Shown piece by piece: positions 38,407-47,739 of a stretch of DNA of 64,000 nt. The DNA lies in contig CAVQMC010000016.1 of assembly GCA_963713505.1 (NCBI GenBank), positions 1 through 64,000 of the forward strand, read 5' to 3'. The notes beneath the pieces are model-generated. The model saw only the letters and a program-made list of their open reading frames with translations, did no database searches and was not told the origin of the DNA. Made by a program: the position numbers and the translations under genes. Numbering within the stretch: the first letter of the stretch is position 1; each line of letters starts with the position of its first letter. This stretch comes from CAVQMC01 sp963713505 (lineage in GTDB: Bacteria > Bacteroidota > Ignavibacteria > Ignavibacteriales > Ignavibacteriaceae).

Positions 38407-38469
38407 CCGGAATTAAAATTATATAAACTTTTCTTTAAATAATATAATACTGAAAAACCGCAAATTCAG

Positions 38470-38477
38470 TAATTTTG
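38470..38477 (+). promoter_or_regulatory. Candidate -7 element TAATTTTG of the copZ-copA operon
   Basis: It matches TAnnTTTG exactly, 39 bases before the chaperone ATG. No -33 TTTG is obvious, which would fit a promoter needing an activator such as the HMA-AraC protein. Confidence 0.4.
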
Positions 38478-38516
38478 TACAGATTAATTAATAAATCATC
38501 CAAAAGGAGAATAAAA

Positions 38517-38723
38517 ATGAAATCGGAACAAATTAAAATTGAAGGAATGTCCTGCGGACATTGTGTTATGGCTGTAAAAAAAGAACTTCAAAAATTAGAT
38601 CTTAAACTTAAAAAAGTTGATATCGGTATTGCAGAAGTTGAATATGATGAAACAAAAGTAAACCATGATGATATAAACAAAGCAATTGATGAAGCCGGGT
38701 ATACTATAGTAAGTTATAATTAA
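38517..38723 (+). CDS. CopZ-like copper chaperone (HMA domain)
   Basis: The 68-residue single HMA domain has the metal loop GMSCGHCVMAVKKEL at about residues 10-24, and ends with the conserved IDEAGY. It should carry Cu(I) to the ATPase encoded next. The start is taken at ATG 38517 because AAAGGAGA lies 8 bases upstream; the open frame from 38475 adds 14 unlikely residues. It is 21 bases from the ATPase gene, so the two form an operon. Confidence 0.9.
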   Translation: MKSEQIKIEGMSCGHCVMAVKKELQKLDLKLKKVDIGIAEVEYDETKVNHDDINKAIDEAGYTIVSYN

Positions 38724-38744
38724 CTTTTAAAATGGAATAATAAA

Positions 38745-41072
38745 ATGGCAGTAGAGAGTAAAGTAAAATTAGATAAATTCAAAAAATTATCGTTGCCGGT
38801 AGAAGGAATGACGTGCGCAAGCTGTGTTGCACGAGTAGAAAAAGCAATTAAAAAAGTCGACGGTGTTGATCAGGTTTCGGTTAATTTGGCAACTGAAAAA
38901 GCAAGTTTTGAATTCGATGAAAGTAAGGTTGATATAAATGACATAATTGCAAAAGTTCAGGATGCCGGTTACAAAGTTGATACATCAGTTCTCAATAAAA
39001 AAGAACAAACAAAATCAATTGAAGAAACTGAAACCAAAAAAGAATATGATATCGAATTACACAGACAATTTATCTTTGCTGTTATTTTAACAATTCCGGT
39101 TCTTATATTAAATATGGGAGTAATGTGGAGCGGATTTTTCAAACTGCTCCCAATTCCTATTGATTATATAAATAAAATATTATTGTTATTAACTACGCCG
39201 ATTGTTTTTATATCCGGAAAAAGATTTTATAGAATTTTCTGGAATAACTTAAAACATTTTGCGGCAGATATGAATTCACTTGTAGCAGTCGGTACGGCAG
39301 CAGCATTCGGATACAGCATTTTAATAACTCTCTTTCCTGCTCTAATTCTTAAGCCAGGAGAATTTCCTCATGTTTATTATGATACAACCGCTGTTATTAT
39401 AACCTTAATATTAATGGGAAGATGGCTTGAAAGCAGAGCAAAATCTAAAACAAATACTGCTATTAAAAAGTTAATGGCTTTGAAACCAAAAACAGCAATT
39501 GTAAAAGTTAACGGCTTAGAAAAAATTGTTAAAATAGAAGATCTTTCTTTAGGTGATGTTGTTGTTGTAAAACCAGGCGGAAAAATCCCAGCGGATGGTA
39601 AAATTATAAACGGTTCTTCTGTTGTCGATGAATCAATGATTACAGGAGAAAGTATTCCTGTTGAAAAATCTATTAATTCAAAAGTTGTCGGAGGAACAAT
39701 AAACAAAACAGGTTCATTTGAATTTGAAATTACAGCTTTGGGTGATAATTCAATTTTAGGACAAATAATAAAATTAGTAGAAGAAGCTCAGGGTTCTAAA
39801 GCTCCGATTCAAAATTTAGCCGATAAAGTTGCTGCGATTTTTGTTCCTGTTGTTATTGGAATTGCAATTGTAACATTTTTAGTTTGGCTAGTTATTGGAA
39901 GCGGAAACTCTGTATTCAGTACAGCTTTAATAAATTTTGTTGCGGTTTTAATTATTGCATGTCCGTGTGCATTGGGATTAGCAACTCCAACTGCAATTAT
40001 GGTTGGAACCGGAAAAGGAGCTCAATTAGGAATTCTTATTAAAAACGGAGAAAGCCTTGAATTAGCACATCAAATTTCCACAATAATTTTGGATAAAACA
40101 GGAACAATAACTAAGGGAGAACCTGCAGTTTCGGAAATTTTTACAAACGGAAAATCAGAAGATGAATTAATTCAACTCGCTGCTTCTGTGGAAAATAAAT
40201 CCGAACATCCGTTGGCTCAGGCAATCGTTAAATATTCTGATAAAAGGAAAATATCTCTTTTAGAAACAAACTCATTTAATAGTATTTCAGGCAAAGGAGT
40301 AATCGCAGAAATAAATGAAGATAAAATAATTGCCGGAAACTTAAAATTGATGGAAGAAAACTCTATTAATTATAATGGATTTTCGGAAAAAATAAATGAA
40401 ATAAATAACTCAGGTAAGTCAACAATTTATATTGCTGTTAACGAAAATTTGGAAGGTTTAATTACAATTGAAGATCCAATTAAAGAAACATCAAAAGATG
40501 CTGTTAAAAAATTAAAAGCAATGGGAATTAAAACCGTAATGCTCACAGGGGACAATAAGAAAATTGCAGAAAATATTGCTGCAGAAGTTGGTGTTGATTC
40601 TTATGAAGCTGAAGTACTTCCCGAAGACAAAGCAAAAATTGTTGAGAAATATCAAAAAGAGAAAAAAGTAATAGCAATGGTCGGCGATGGAATCAATGAT
40701 GCGCCGGCTTTAGCTCAAAGTGATATTGGAATTGCAATCGGCAGCGGAACTGATGTGGCACTTGAAACCGGCTCAATAATATTAATGAAAGATGATCTGC
40801 TTGATGTTGTAACTGCGATTAAACTTTCCAAAAAAACTATAAAGACAATTAAACAAAATTTATTCTGGGCATTTATTTATAATACACTTGGAATTCCTTT
40901 GGCTTCATTGGGAATGCTTAATCCAATGTTTGCAGCTTTGGCAATGTCTTTTAGTTCGGTTTCTGTAATTAGTAATTCTTTAAGAATGAAGAATTTTAAA
41001 AAAATTAGGCTTTATGAAACAATTTCACAAAGCCTAATTATATTAAAAAAAATAAATTTAAATTTTCGGTAA
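38745..41072 (+). CDS. copA: Copper-translocating P1B-type ATPase CopA
   Basis: CopA exports Cu(I) across the inner membrane. The 775-residue protein has one N-terminal HMA domain (GMTCASCVARVEKAI near residue 20), the actuator motif TGES, the membrane metal site ACPCALG, the phosphorylation site DKTGT, the SEHPLA motif, and GDGINDAP. All motifs are complete. The last 20 residues, after SNSLRMKNFKK, are atypical and are encoded across a strong hairpin that terminates the opposite gene. With one more A in the run at 40998-41004 the protein would stop right there (TAG), as homologues do, so the true end may be near 41007. Confidence 0.95.
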   Translation: MAVESKVKLDKFKKLSLPVEGMTCASCVARVEKAIKKVDGVDQVSVNLATEKASFEFDESKVDINDIIAKVQDAGYKVDTSVLNKKEQTKSIEETETKKEYDIELHRQFIFAVILTIPVLILNMGVMWSGFFKLLPIPIDYINKILLLLTTPIVFISGKRFYRIFWNNLKHFAADMNSLVAVGTAAAFGYSILITLFPALILKPGEFPHVYYDTTAVIITLILMGRWLESRAKSKTNTAIKKLMALKPKTAIVKVNGLEKIVKIEDLSLGDVVVVKPGGKIPADGKIINGSSVVDESMITGESIPVEKSINSKVVGGTINKTGSFEFEITALGDNSILGQIIKLVEEAQGSKAPIQNLADKVAAIFVPVVIGIAIVTFLVWLVIGSGNSVFSTALINFVAVLIIACPCALGLATPTAIMVGTGKGAQLGILIKNGESLELAHQISTIILDKTGTITKGEPAVSEIFTNGKSEDELIQLAASVENKSEHPLAQAIVKYSDKRKISLLETNSFNSISGKGVIAEINEDKIIAGNLKLMEENSINYNGFSEKINEINNSGKSTIYIAVNENLEGLITIEDPIKETSKDAVKKLKAMGIKTVMLTGDNKKIAENIAAEVGVDSYEAEVLPEDKAKIVEKYQKEKKVIAMVGDGINDAPALAQSDIGIAIGSGTDVALETGSIILMKDDLLDVVTAIKLSKKTIKTIKQNLFWAFIYNTLGIPLASLGMLNPMFAALAMSFSSVSVISNSLRMKNFKKIRLYETISQSLIILKKINLNFR
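41003..41039 (-). terminator. Hairpin terminator for the GMP reductase-like gene
   Basis: AATTAGGCTTT (41003-41013) pairs with AAAGCCTAATT (41029-41039), and TGAAA pairs with TTTCA inside, with loop CAA. On the minus strand it begins 19 bases after the stop at 41058 and is followed by a T-run (the complement of A 40998-41004). It lies within the 3' end of the copA frame. Confidence 0.75.
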
Positions 41073-42078
41073 TCTTTCCAAGTAAGCACTGTTGCTTAAG
41101 ATTGCAAAGGTTTCTGTCTTTCTTAACTCTTCCAGATTCATACAATTCATGTAACTCATTGAACTTCTAAGCCCGTCGGAAATACTATCAATTACATTTT
41201 TAACTGCTCCTCTATAAGCAACCATAGTTTCTTCACCTTCAATAAATTCGTTTCTCATTTTAACACCAAAAGAAGCCGAGCCTCTGTATTTTTTCCAAAG
41301 CTGCTGATTGTATTTAATTACTTCACCCGGAGTTTCGCGTGTTCCGGCAAGCATTCTACCCAAGCATTACCATATCAGCTCCAAGTGCAATTGCTTTTGA
41401 AATATCACCGGGACTTTTAATACCACCGTCTGCAATAATTTTTATTTTTAAATTTTCTTTTTCTCTAATTGTCAAAACATTTAATAAAGATGAAACCTGT
41501 CCGATTCCAATTCCCGTTTGAATACTTGTTGTACAAACCGAACCGCTTCCAATTCCAACACGAATTGCATCCGCACCGGAATCTTCCAGTTGTTTTAAAG
41601 TTCCTCCATGTGCAATATTTCCGACAATTATTTTCGTTTGACTGAATTTAGATTTAATTTCTTTTGTTTTTTCTATTACCGTTTCATTGTTGGCATTTGC
41701 GGTATCAATACAAATTAAGTAATTCTTTTCAACAAGTTTTTCAACAGTTTTTAATTCTGCATTTAAAGGAATAGAAACTGCTTTTACAGATTTACCATTC
41801 TCACCGTTCTTTAATAAATATTCTAATGAAGAATCAAAACGATTTAAGATTCCAACTGCACCAAGTTTTGTAAGTTCAACTGCCATGTCTAAACCGGTAA
41901 CGGTATCCATTGGACTTGAAATTACAGGAAGTGCAAGGTCTAATCCTAAAAAATTGCAGTTTGTTTTTGCTTCATTTCTGGATTTTATTCTGGAAACTTG
42001 TGTTGGAATTAAGCTGATATCATCATATGTAAGTGATTGATGAAATTCATTAAGTTCTTTTTTTGAATATACTTTCAT
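41058..42078 (-). CDS. GMP reductase / IMP dehydrogenase family enzyme without CBS domains (one frame break near 41360)
   Basis: This TIM-barrel enzyme interconverts IMP, XMP or GMP. It has LTYDDISLIPTQVSRIKSR near residue 16, PVISSPMDTVTGLDMAVEL near 51, the catalytic loop GIGSGSVCTT near 177, and IADGGIKSPGDISKAIALGADMVMLG near 217. It continues after a break as RMLAGTRETPGE, with the flap region VAYRGAV and GGLRS-like SDGLRSSMSY. One extra G (GGG for GG) explains the break. At about 339 residues without CBS domains it is the size of GMP reductase (GuaC), but it cannot be told apart from a CBS-less IMP dehydrogenase by eye. The frame overlaps the copA frame by 15 bases tail to tail. Confidence 0.85.
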
Positions 42079-42114
42079 CTTATTTAAACCATAAAATTAT
42101 AAACTGTAAATAGG

Positions 42115-43965
42115 TTATTTAATTAATTCTTCAACTTCATTTAAAAGCTGATTCATTTTCTTTGTGGTTGATAAAACCGGTTCCGGAGAATTCATATCCA
42201 CTCCGGCTGATTTTAAAATATTAATAGGATAATCAGAACTTCCGGCTTTAAGGAAATTTAAATATTTTTCCGTTGCATCCGCACCATCGTTCAATACTTT
42301 ATTTGACAAAACTTCCGAAGCAGCAAACCCTGTTGAATATTGATATACATAAAAGTTATAATAAAAATGAGGAACTCTGGCCCAGGTGTATTCTTCTTCT
42401 TCATCAACAACCATAGCCGGACCCCAATATTTTTGATAAGTATTTTTATAAAGTTCACATAAAACATCCGATGTTAATGCCTCACCTTTTTCAGTTCTTT
42501 CATAAACGATTTGCTCAAATTCTGCAAACATAATTTGGCGATAGAAAGTTGCGGTAATATTATTCAAATATTTTTCAAGAAGATAAAGTTTTTCATTTTT
42601 ATCTTTTGAATTATTGATAAGATAATTTAAAAGCAAAGCTTCATTAAATGTTGAAGCAACTTCAGCAAGGAAGATAGAATAGTTTGCATAGGGATAAGGC
42701 TGAGATTTTCCTGTATAATATGAATGCATATTATGTCCCATTTCATGAGCCAAAGTGAATACATCGTTCAGCAAGTCGGACCAATTTAAAAGAACATAAG
42801 GATGAACTCCGAAGGTTGTACCGGAAGAATAAGCTCCGCTTCTTTTGGCCTGAGTTTCGTAAACATCAATCCATCTGCTTTCAAATGCAGTTTTTAAAGA
42901 ATTTATATAATCATTTCCCATCGGTTTTAATGCATCTAGAATAATTTCTTTTGCATCATTATATTCATATTTTTTTTCGTTTTTCCGGGAAAATAATGTT
43001 ACATAAACATCATACGGGTGAAGTTCATCTAACTTTAAAAGTTTTTTCTTCAATTCTCCCCATCTATGCAAAGGCTTCAGATTATCATTAGCAGCATCTA
43101 CTAATTTAGTGTAAACTTCAACCGGAACATTATTTTTATCAAGTGCAGCTTCTAAGGCGGAATTATATTTTCTTACCTGAGCATTAAAGATATTTGTTTT
43201 CAGGTTTCCATTAAAAAGCGTAGTTAAAGTGTTGGAATATTCTTTGTAAGGAGTTAAATATGCTTTAAATGATCTTTCTCTATAAGATCTGTCTTGTGAA
43301 TACATTGAAGAATAAAATCTTGCATGCGACATCTGAACATCGTTATTATTCTCATCTTTTATTGTCGGAAATGTTAAATCTGCATTTGTAAATATTGAAT
43401 ATGCATTATACGGAGTTAAACTTATTTCACTTGCAAGCGCTAAAATTTTTTCTTCTTTTTTATCTAATGTATGTGATTTCATCCTGAGCAGATCTTCAAA
43501 CATATGGTGATAAACTTTTAATTCATTATTTGAGTTCACCATTTCTAATAGTTTATCGCTTGGAATAGAAAGCAGTTCAGGTCTAATAAAGGAATTTGCT
43601 GCAGTTACCTTTGCAAAAAGTGTTTTTATTCGTTCATCAAAAGCCTGGTATTTAGGGATTCTCATGTCGCTGTCTTTTGCAAGCATTGAATAGAGATAAA
43701 GTTTCTCAAGCTTTTCTCCCATTTTATCATCAAACTTTAAACAAGCAAGAAGATTTTCAGAACTATCTGCTAGTGTACCCTGGAATTTTTTATATTCATT
43801 TAAATTTTGTTCAAGCCATTTAAATTCATTTTCCCAATCTTCATCAGTTGTATAAATATCCTTAAGATTCCATTTATACTTTTCTTCTATTTCATCACGA
43901 ACCGGCAATTTTCCAGTTCCGCCAGAAGAAAGAAATTTATTTATTTCAAAAAATCGATAAGACAT
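42115..43965 (-). CDS. pepF: Oligoendopeptidase F (M3 family)
   Basis: This cytoplasmic zinc metallopeptidase cleaves medium-size peptides. The 616-residue protein has the HEMGHN site near residue 405 with the downstream Glu in FLAEVASTFNEALL near 435. Family landmarks include KWNLKDIYTTDEDWENEF near 30 and FYYNFYVYQYSTGFAAS near 535. The length is normal for PepF and the frame is intact over 1.85 kb. It lies 36 bases upstream of the GMP reductase-like gene on the same strand. Confidence 0.94.
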   Translation of the reverse strand: MSYRFFEINKFLSSGGTGKLPVRDEIEEKYKWNLKDIYTTDEDWENEFKWLEQNLNEYKKFQGTLADSSENLLACLKFDDKMGEKLEKLYLYSMLAKDSDMRIPKYQAFDERIKTLFAKVTAANSFIRPELLSIPSDKLLEMVNSNNELKVYHHMFEDLLRMKSHTLDKKEEKILALASEISLTPYNAYSIFTNADLTFPTIKDENNNDVQMSHARFYSSMYSQDRSYRERSFKAYLTPYKEYSNTLTTLFNGNLKTNIFNAQVRKYNSALEAALDKNNVPVEVYTKLVDAANDNLKPLHRWGELKKKLLKLDELHPYDVYVTLFSRKNEKKYEYNDAKEIILDALKPMGNDYINSLKTAFESRWIDVYETQAKRSGAYSSGTTFGVHPYVLLNWSDLLNDVFTLAHEMGHNMHSYYTGKSQPYPYANYSIFLAEVASTFNEALLLNYLINNSKDKNEKLYLLEKYLNNITATFYRQIMFAEFEQIVYERTEKGEALTSDVLCELYKNTYQKYWGPAMVVDEEEEYTWARVPHFYYNFYVYQYSTGFAASEVLSNKVLNDGADATEKYLNFLKAGSSDYPINILKSAGVDMNSPEPVLSTTKKMNQLLNEVEELIK

Positions 43966-44053
43966 AATTTTTTACTACCCCTGCTAAATAATTTTTAAAA
44001 ATAGAATCTAAATGGGTAACCCTCAAAAGGACACTTACAAATTTAATAAAATA

Positions 44054-45160
44054 TTACTTTTCTAAAATCATTTTTTGGGTTTTTGTAAATATTTTTGAAT
44101 TTAAATTGCTTTCTTCAAAAATATTAATTTTATAAAAATAAATTCCGCTTGACAAATTAGACGCATTAAACATCACCGAATGAATTCCTTTGTCTTGATC
44201 CTGATTTACAAGTTCAGCTATTTTTCTTCCCAATAAATCGTATACAGTTAATTTTACAAAACTTTTTTTAGCTAATGAATATTTTATAACTGTTGAAGGA
44301 TTAAACGGATTTGGATAATTCTGATCTAAAGAATAATCAGAAACAATATTTTGATCTCCAGAAACTGAAGTTACCGGGTTATACATTGTTCTCAATAAAC
44401 CAGGAATATAAAAACTTCCATAGCCAATAGAAGATAAGTCAACATTTGTAGAAGGCATATAATCTTTCACAATCCAGTTTGAGGGAGCTATCCAAACAGA
44501 ATCTTTTGTTTGAAATAATTGAAATGTTATCGGCGGAAAAAATATATAACTAACTTTTAGTTTCAATAAAAATTTCTTACAGTTAAAATCTCCTATTTCC
44601 GTATGAACTGTTTCATCGTTCAATCTGCTACCTATATATTCAAATCTTAACGGTATTGAATTTCCGCCCAAAGTAATAGATGTATCCTTACTAAAAATAG
44701 TATAATCTTGATTTACATTTGATGAAAATTTATAAGCATCGTACCAGCCTCTGAATGAATTAAAGAAATCCAAAAAATTTAAAACAGAATCCAGACCGGT
44801 TGAATCCAGCACGCTAATTATTCCTGAAAAGCTTGAACCTTGTATATATTCATAACCGTCGGAATTTTCAAAATGATTATAAAGCGTATCTGTGTAAGGC
44901 AAAATGGGCAATATATTTTGACTGCCAATTTTCGATAGAACTATTTTAGCAGATTTTCCCATAAAATTATTTTCTGCGGCAAAAGAATCTGCTCTAAAAA
45001 AATTCAAATTTTCCATCGGGTTATTTAAAGAATCTAAGGGTGAAACTTTATAATTCCATTTAAATCCTAAACTTGAGGGAAAATAATCACTTGCCTGCTG
45101 AGCAAATATTGAGATTGTAAAAATAAAAATGATGCAGCTAATTTTCGTAAAAATCTTCAT
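44054..45160 (-). CDS. Exported protein with C-terminal secretion tag
   Basis: The 368-residue protein has a signal peptide (MKIFTKISCIIFIFTISIFA-QQ), then the region DYFPSSLGFKWNYKVSPLDS typical of exported proteins of this lineage. The last 85 residues form a FlgD-like/type IX-style tag: YSLDQNYPNPFNPSTVIKYS, VKLTVYDLLGRKIAELV, and SSGIYFYKINIF, ending KTQKMILEK. The middle has no recognised domain but many aromatic beta strands. The tag suggests secretion by a type IX-like system or surface anchoring. The frame is intact, unlike the other tagged gene in the window. Confidence 0.88.
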   Translation of the reverse strand: MKIFTKISCIIFIFTISIFAQQASDYFPSSLGFKWNYKVSPLDSLNNPMENLNFFRADSFAAENNFMGKSAKIVLSKIGSQNILPILPYTDTLYNHFENSDGYEYIQGSSFSGIISVLDSTGLDSVLNFLDFFNSFRGWYDAYKFSSNVNQDYTIFSKDTSITLGGNSIPLRFEYIGSRLNDETVHTEIGDFNCKKFLLKLKVSYIFFPPITFQLFQTKDSVWIAPSNWIVKDYMPSTNVDLSSIGYGSFYIPGLLRTMYNPVTSVSGDQNIVSDYSLDQNYPNPFNPSTVIKYSLAKKSFVKLTVYDLLGRKIAELVNQDQDKGIHSVMFNASNLSSGIYFYKINIFEESNLNSKIFTKTQKMILEK

Positions 45161-45249
45161 TTAGCAATTCTTGATTATTATGAAAAAATGAGATTATAAA
45201 ATTCAAAAAATTTGCACAATAAACAACTTACTTTTTAATAAGGATGGAA

Positions 45250-45681
45250 TTATAAATATCTGTGGAGTTCAACTCTCAAATTACCGGAAAAATATGAGAA
45301 ACTAAATTCAACATAATCCGGAATTACATTATCAACGCTTATATAATTTCCGTCGTAATTTTGATCTAAAACTTTTGAATATAAAGATTGATATTTTGAG
45401 TTGAGAAGTTTAATCAAAACATAACCGGATTTATAGTTTGTAATTTTGAAATAAATACTGGTTGAGCCGTAATTAAAATCAGTTGCATCAATTACATTAT
45501 ATGAAACATTATCCGCTTCAATTGAAAAAATATAATTATTAAATGAATTGTTTTTAACCGGTTCATTAACATTTCCAACAGGATTATTAGGCGGAATTAT
45601 TTCTTCCCTGCAGGAAGAAATGTTAAATAATAGAAAGTAAAAAATGCAAAAAATAATATTTTGTAATTTTCTGCTTTTCAT
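45250..45681 (-). CDS. Putative lipoprotein
   Basis: The 143-residue product has an N-terminal hydrophobic segment and a lipobox-like NISSC at residues 20-24, so Cys24 would be lipidated. A Pro/Asn-rich linker (PPNNPVGNVNEPVKNN) follows, then a beta-rich domain with NYIFSIEADNVSYNVIDATDF and NYDGNYISVDNVIPD. No family is recognised. It lies downstream of the DUF4286 gene and upstream of the tagged exported protein, on the same strand but with gaps near or above 90 bases. Confidence 0.7.
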   Translation of the reverse strand: MKSRKLQNIIFCIFYFLLFNISSCREEIIPPNNPVGNVNEPVKNNSFNNYIFSIEADNVSYNVIDATDFNYGSTSIYFKITNYKSGYVLIKLLNSKYQSLYSKVLDQNYDGNYISVDNVIPDYVEFSFSYFSGNLRVELHRYL

Positions 45682-45827
45682 ATTATACGATAAATATTTA
45701 TTAAATAAGGAGAAATTAGAGTAGTATTTATTAAGAATATAATAGAGAATAAAACAACTTACAATACCACAAATTGAGGTATTTAACCGTTTATAATATT
45801 TAGGGAAACTTGGATTTTGGGTTGGAA

Positions 45828-46140
45828 TTAAACTTCTTCAACTATAGAGCGGGCAGTGTGAATTTTACCCGACAAATTTTGCGGCATGTTCTTTTTGAAG
45901 CCGCGGCGACTGCATTTCAGAATATTCCTTATATTTTTCAAACGAATCGCATTCGTATTGAACTACATAAGTAACTTCATTGTTTACATTGGATGGAATT
46001 AAAACTTTAAATATTTTATAACTATTAAAATATCCGGTTTTTAAAACATTTGGAATATGAACATTTTTCATCCAATCAAGCCATTCCGATTCAACTTCAA
46101 TTTTAACACTTATATTTACTGAATAGAAAACCATTTTCAA
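45828..46140 (-). CDS. DUF4286 family protein (one frame break near 45877)
   Basis: The protein begins MKMVFYSVNISVKIEVESEW, with WLDWMKNVHIPNVLKTGYF near residue 20. That is the DUF4286 pattern of an antibiotic-monooxygenase-like ferredoxin fold. The first frame stops at 45865 after AAKFVG. One extra G (GGG for GG) explains it: without the extra base the protein continues KIHTARSIVEEV to the stop at 45828, which matches the family's usual ending. The corrected length is about 103 residues. The function is unknown in the family. Confidence 0.8.
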
Positions 46141-46351
46141 ACACTAATACTTTACTATTTTATTTATCTTAATCTGAAGAAAGAAAATTAAAGTGTAAAT
46201 ATAATTGAACTAAAGCAGTAAACCAATAATAAATAACAATTTTATAAATAATAAATTCTAAAAACCCCAAAATCTATATTTATATTGAAATACAGCAATT
46301 ATAATAATAACTTTGTATGTATGGTGTTTTAAAAAGTTGTAACCGGAGCTG

Positions 46352-47650
46352 ATGTCGAAAAATAGAAAAACAAATATATTCCTTTTTTTCTTTTACATTT
46401 TTGCTGCGGTATTAATTGCTTATTCAATTTTCAGCAATGATGAAAACAATAATGAACTAGCTGCAGCTACAGAAACTCCGCCAAAAGTTACACCAGTAAA
46501 ACTCAATCAATTCGGATTAAATGTTGATTCTCTTATTTCCGATCAGAATCAAATAAAACGTAATCAAACTTTATCGGATTTATTAATTAAGTATAATTTG
46601 AATAGCAGCACAATTAATTCTATTGCATCCAAATCTAAAAGTATTTTTGATGTTAAGAAAAATTGATTCCGGCAAACCTTATTTTGCTTATCTAAAACCT
46701 GACAGCATAAATAAACTGGTTTACTTTGTATATGAACAAAATCCTATTGATTATGTAGTTTTTGATCTTTCAGATTCCATAAATATTTATAAAGGCCAAA
46801 AAGAAGTTACATTAAAACGTAAAACTGTAACCGGAAAAATAAATCAATCGCTTTATGTTGCAATTACTAAAAAAGAAGCTGATCCGGAACTGGTTGAAAA
46901 ATTATCTGAAGTTTTTGCATGGCAGATAGATTTTTATCATATACAAAAAGGAGATAATTTTAAAGTAATTTATAATGAGAAATATGTTGATGATAAATCA
47001 ATTGGAGTTGAGGATATAATCGGTGCATATTTTAATTATTCCGGTGATGAATTTTATGCTATCGAATTTGATGAAGGAAACGGCAATCAGTATTTTGATG
47101 AAAACGGAAACAGTCTTAGAAAAGCATTTCTTAAAGCTCCTTTAAAATTTTCAAGAATAAGCTCCAGATATACTAAGCATAGATATCATCCGATTTTAAA
47201 AAGGATGGAACCGCACTTAGGTACTGATTATGCAGCGCCAACCAGGTACACCAATTCATACTGTTGGCGATGGTGTTGTAATAGCTGCAACTTATTCCAG
47301 ATATAACGGAAACTTTGTTAAAGTCACGGCATAATTCAATTTATACAACTCAATATCTGCACATGTCTAAAATTGCCAAAGGTATAAGACCGGGAGTTAA
47401 AGTAAAGCAAGGCGATGTAATAGGATTTGTAGGAAGTACCGGTTTGGCTACCGGTCCGCATCTTTGTTTTAGATTTTGGAAAAACGGCAGGCAGGTTGAT
47501 CCTCTAAAAGAAAAAATTCCTCCTTCAAAACCAGTTAAAAAAGAATTAATGAATGATTTTATGGCTAAAAAAGATAAAGTAATTAAAGAATTAAATAATT
47601 TAAAAATTAAAGTTGTTCCCGACTCATTAAATTTAGCTGCAAATAATTAA
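46352..47650 (+). CDS. M23-like peptidoglycan endopeptidase, membrane-anchored (three frame breaks)
   Basis: The protein begins with a membrane span (IFLFFFYIFAAVLIAYSIF), then a LysM-like/opacity-type domain with QTLSDLLIKYNLN and KIDSGKPYFAYLK, then a lysostaphin-type domain. Its motifs are PHLGTDYAAP (HxxxD), GTPIHTVGDGVVIAA, TQYLHMSKI and GSTGLATGPHLCFRFWKNG. The second His of the usual HxH is Cys here, as I recall for Bacteroidota homologues. Breaks near 46660 (A5 for A4), 47240 and 47327 are each explained by one extra base, and total length is divisible by three. It probably trims cross-bridges in the wall, or activates amidases if the site is inactive. Confidence 0.85.
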
Positions 47651-47727
47651 ACTTTTTATTTTTTCTTCTGCATTTCATTAAAAATTATTTTATGTTTTTC
47701 GTTTTTAAACTTTTAATAAAGTGATTA

Positions 47728-47735
47728 TATTTTTG
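47728..47735 (+). promoter_or_regulatory. Candidate -7 element TATTTTTG immediately before gatB
   Basis: It matches TAnnTTTG and ends 4 bases before the gatB ATG at 47740. If functional, the transcript would start at or next to the ATG, giving a leaderless mRNA. No Shine-Dalgarno lies between. Confidence 0.4.
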
Positions 47736-47739
47736 CACA

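Noticed and set aside
41355..41365. RF2-like programmed +1 shift (GGG followed by TAG) in the GMP reductase-like gene
   Set aside because: DUF4286 shows GGG followed by TAA in the same way, but most other breaks have no stop next to the shift point, so there is no common recoding signal.
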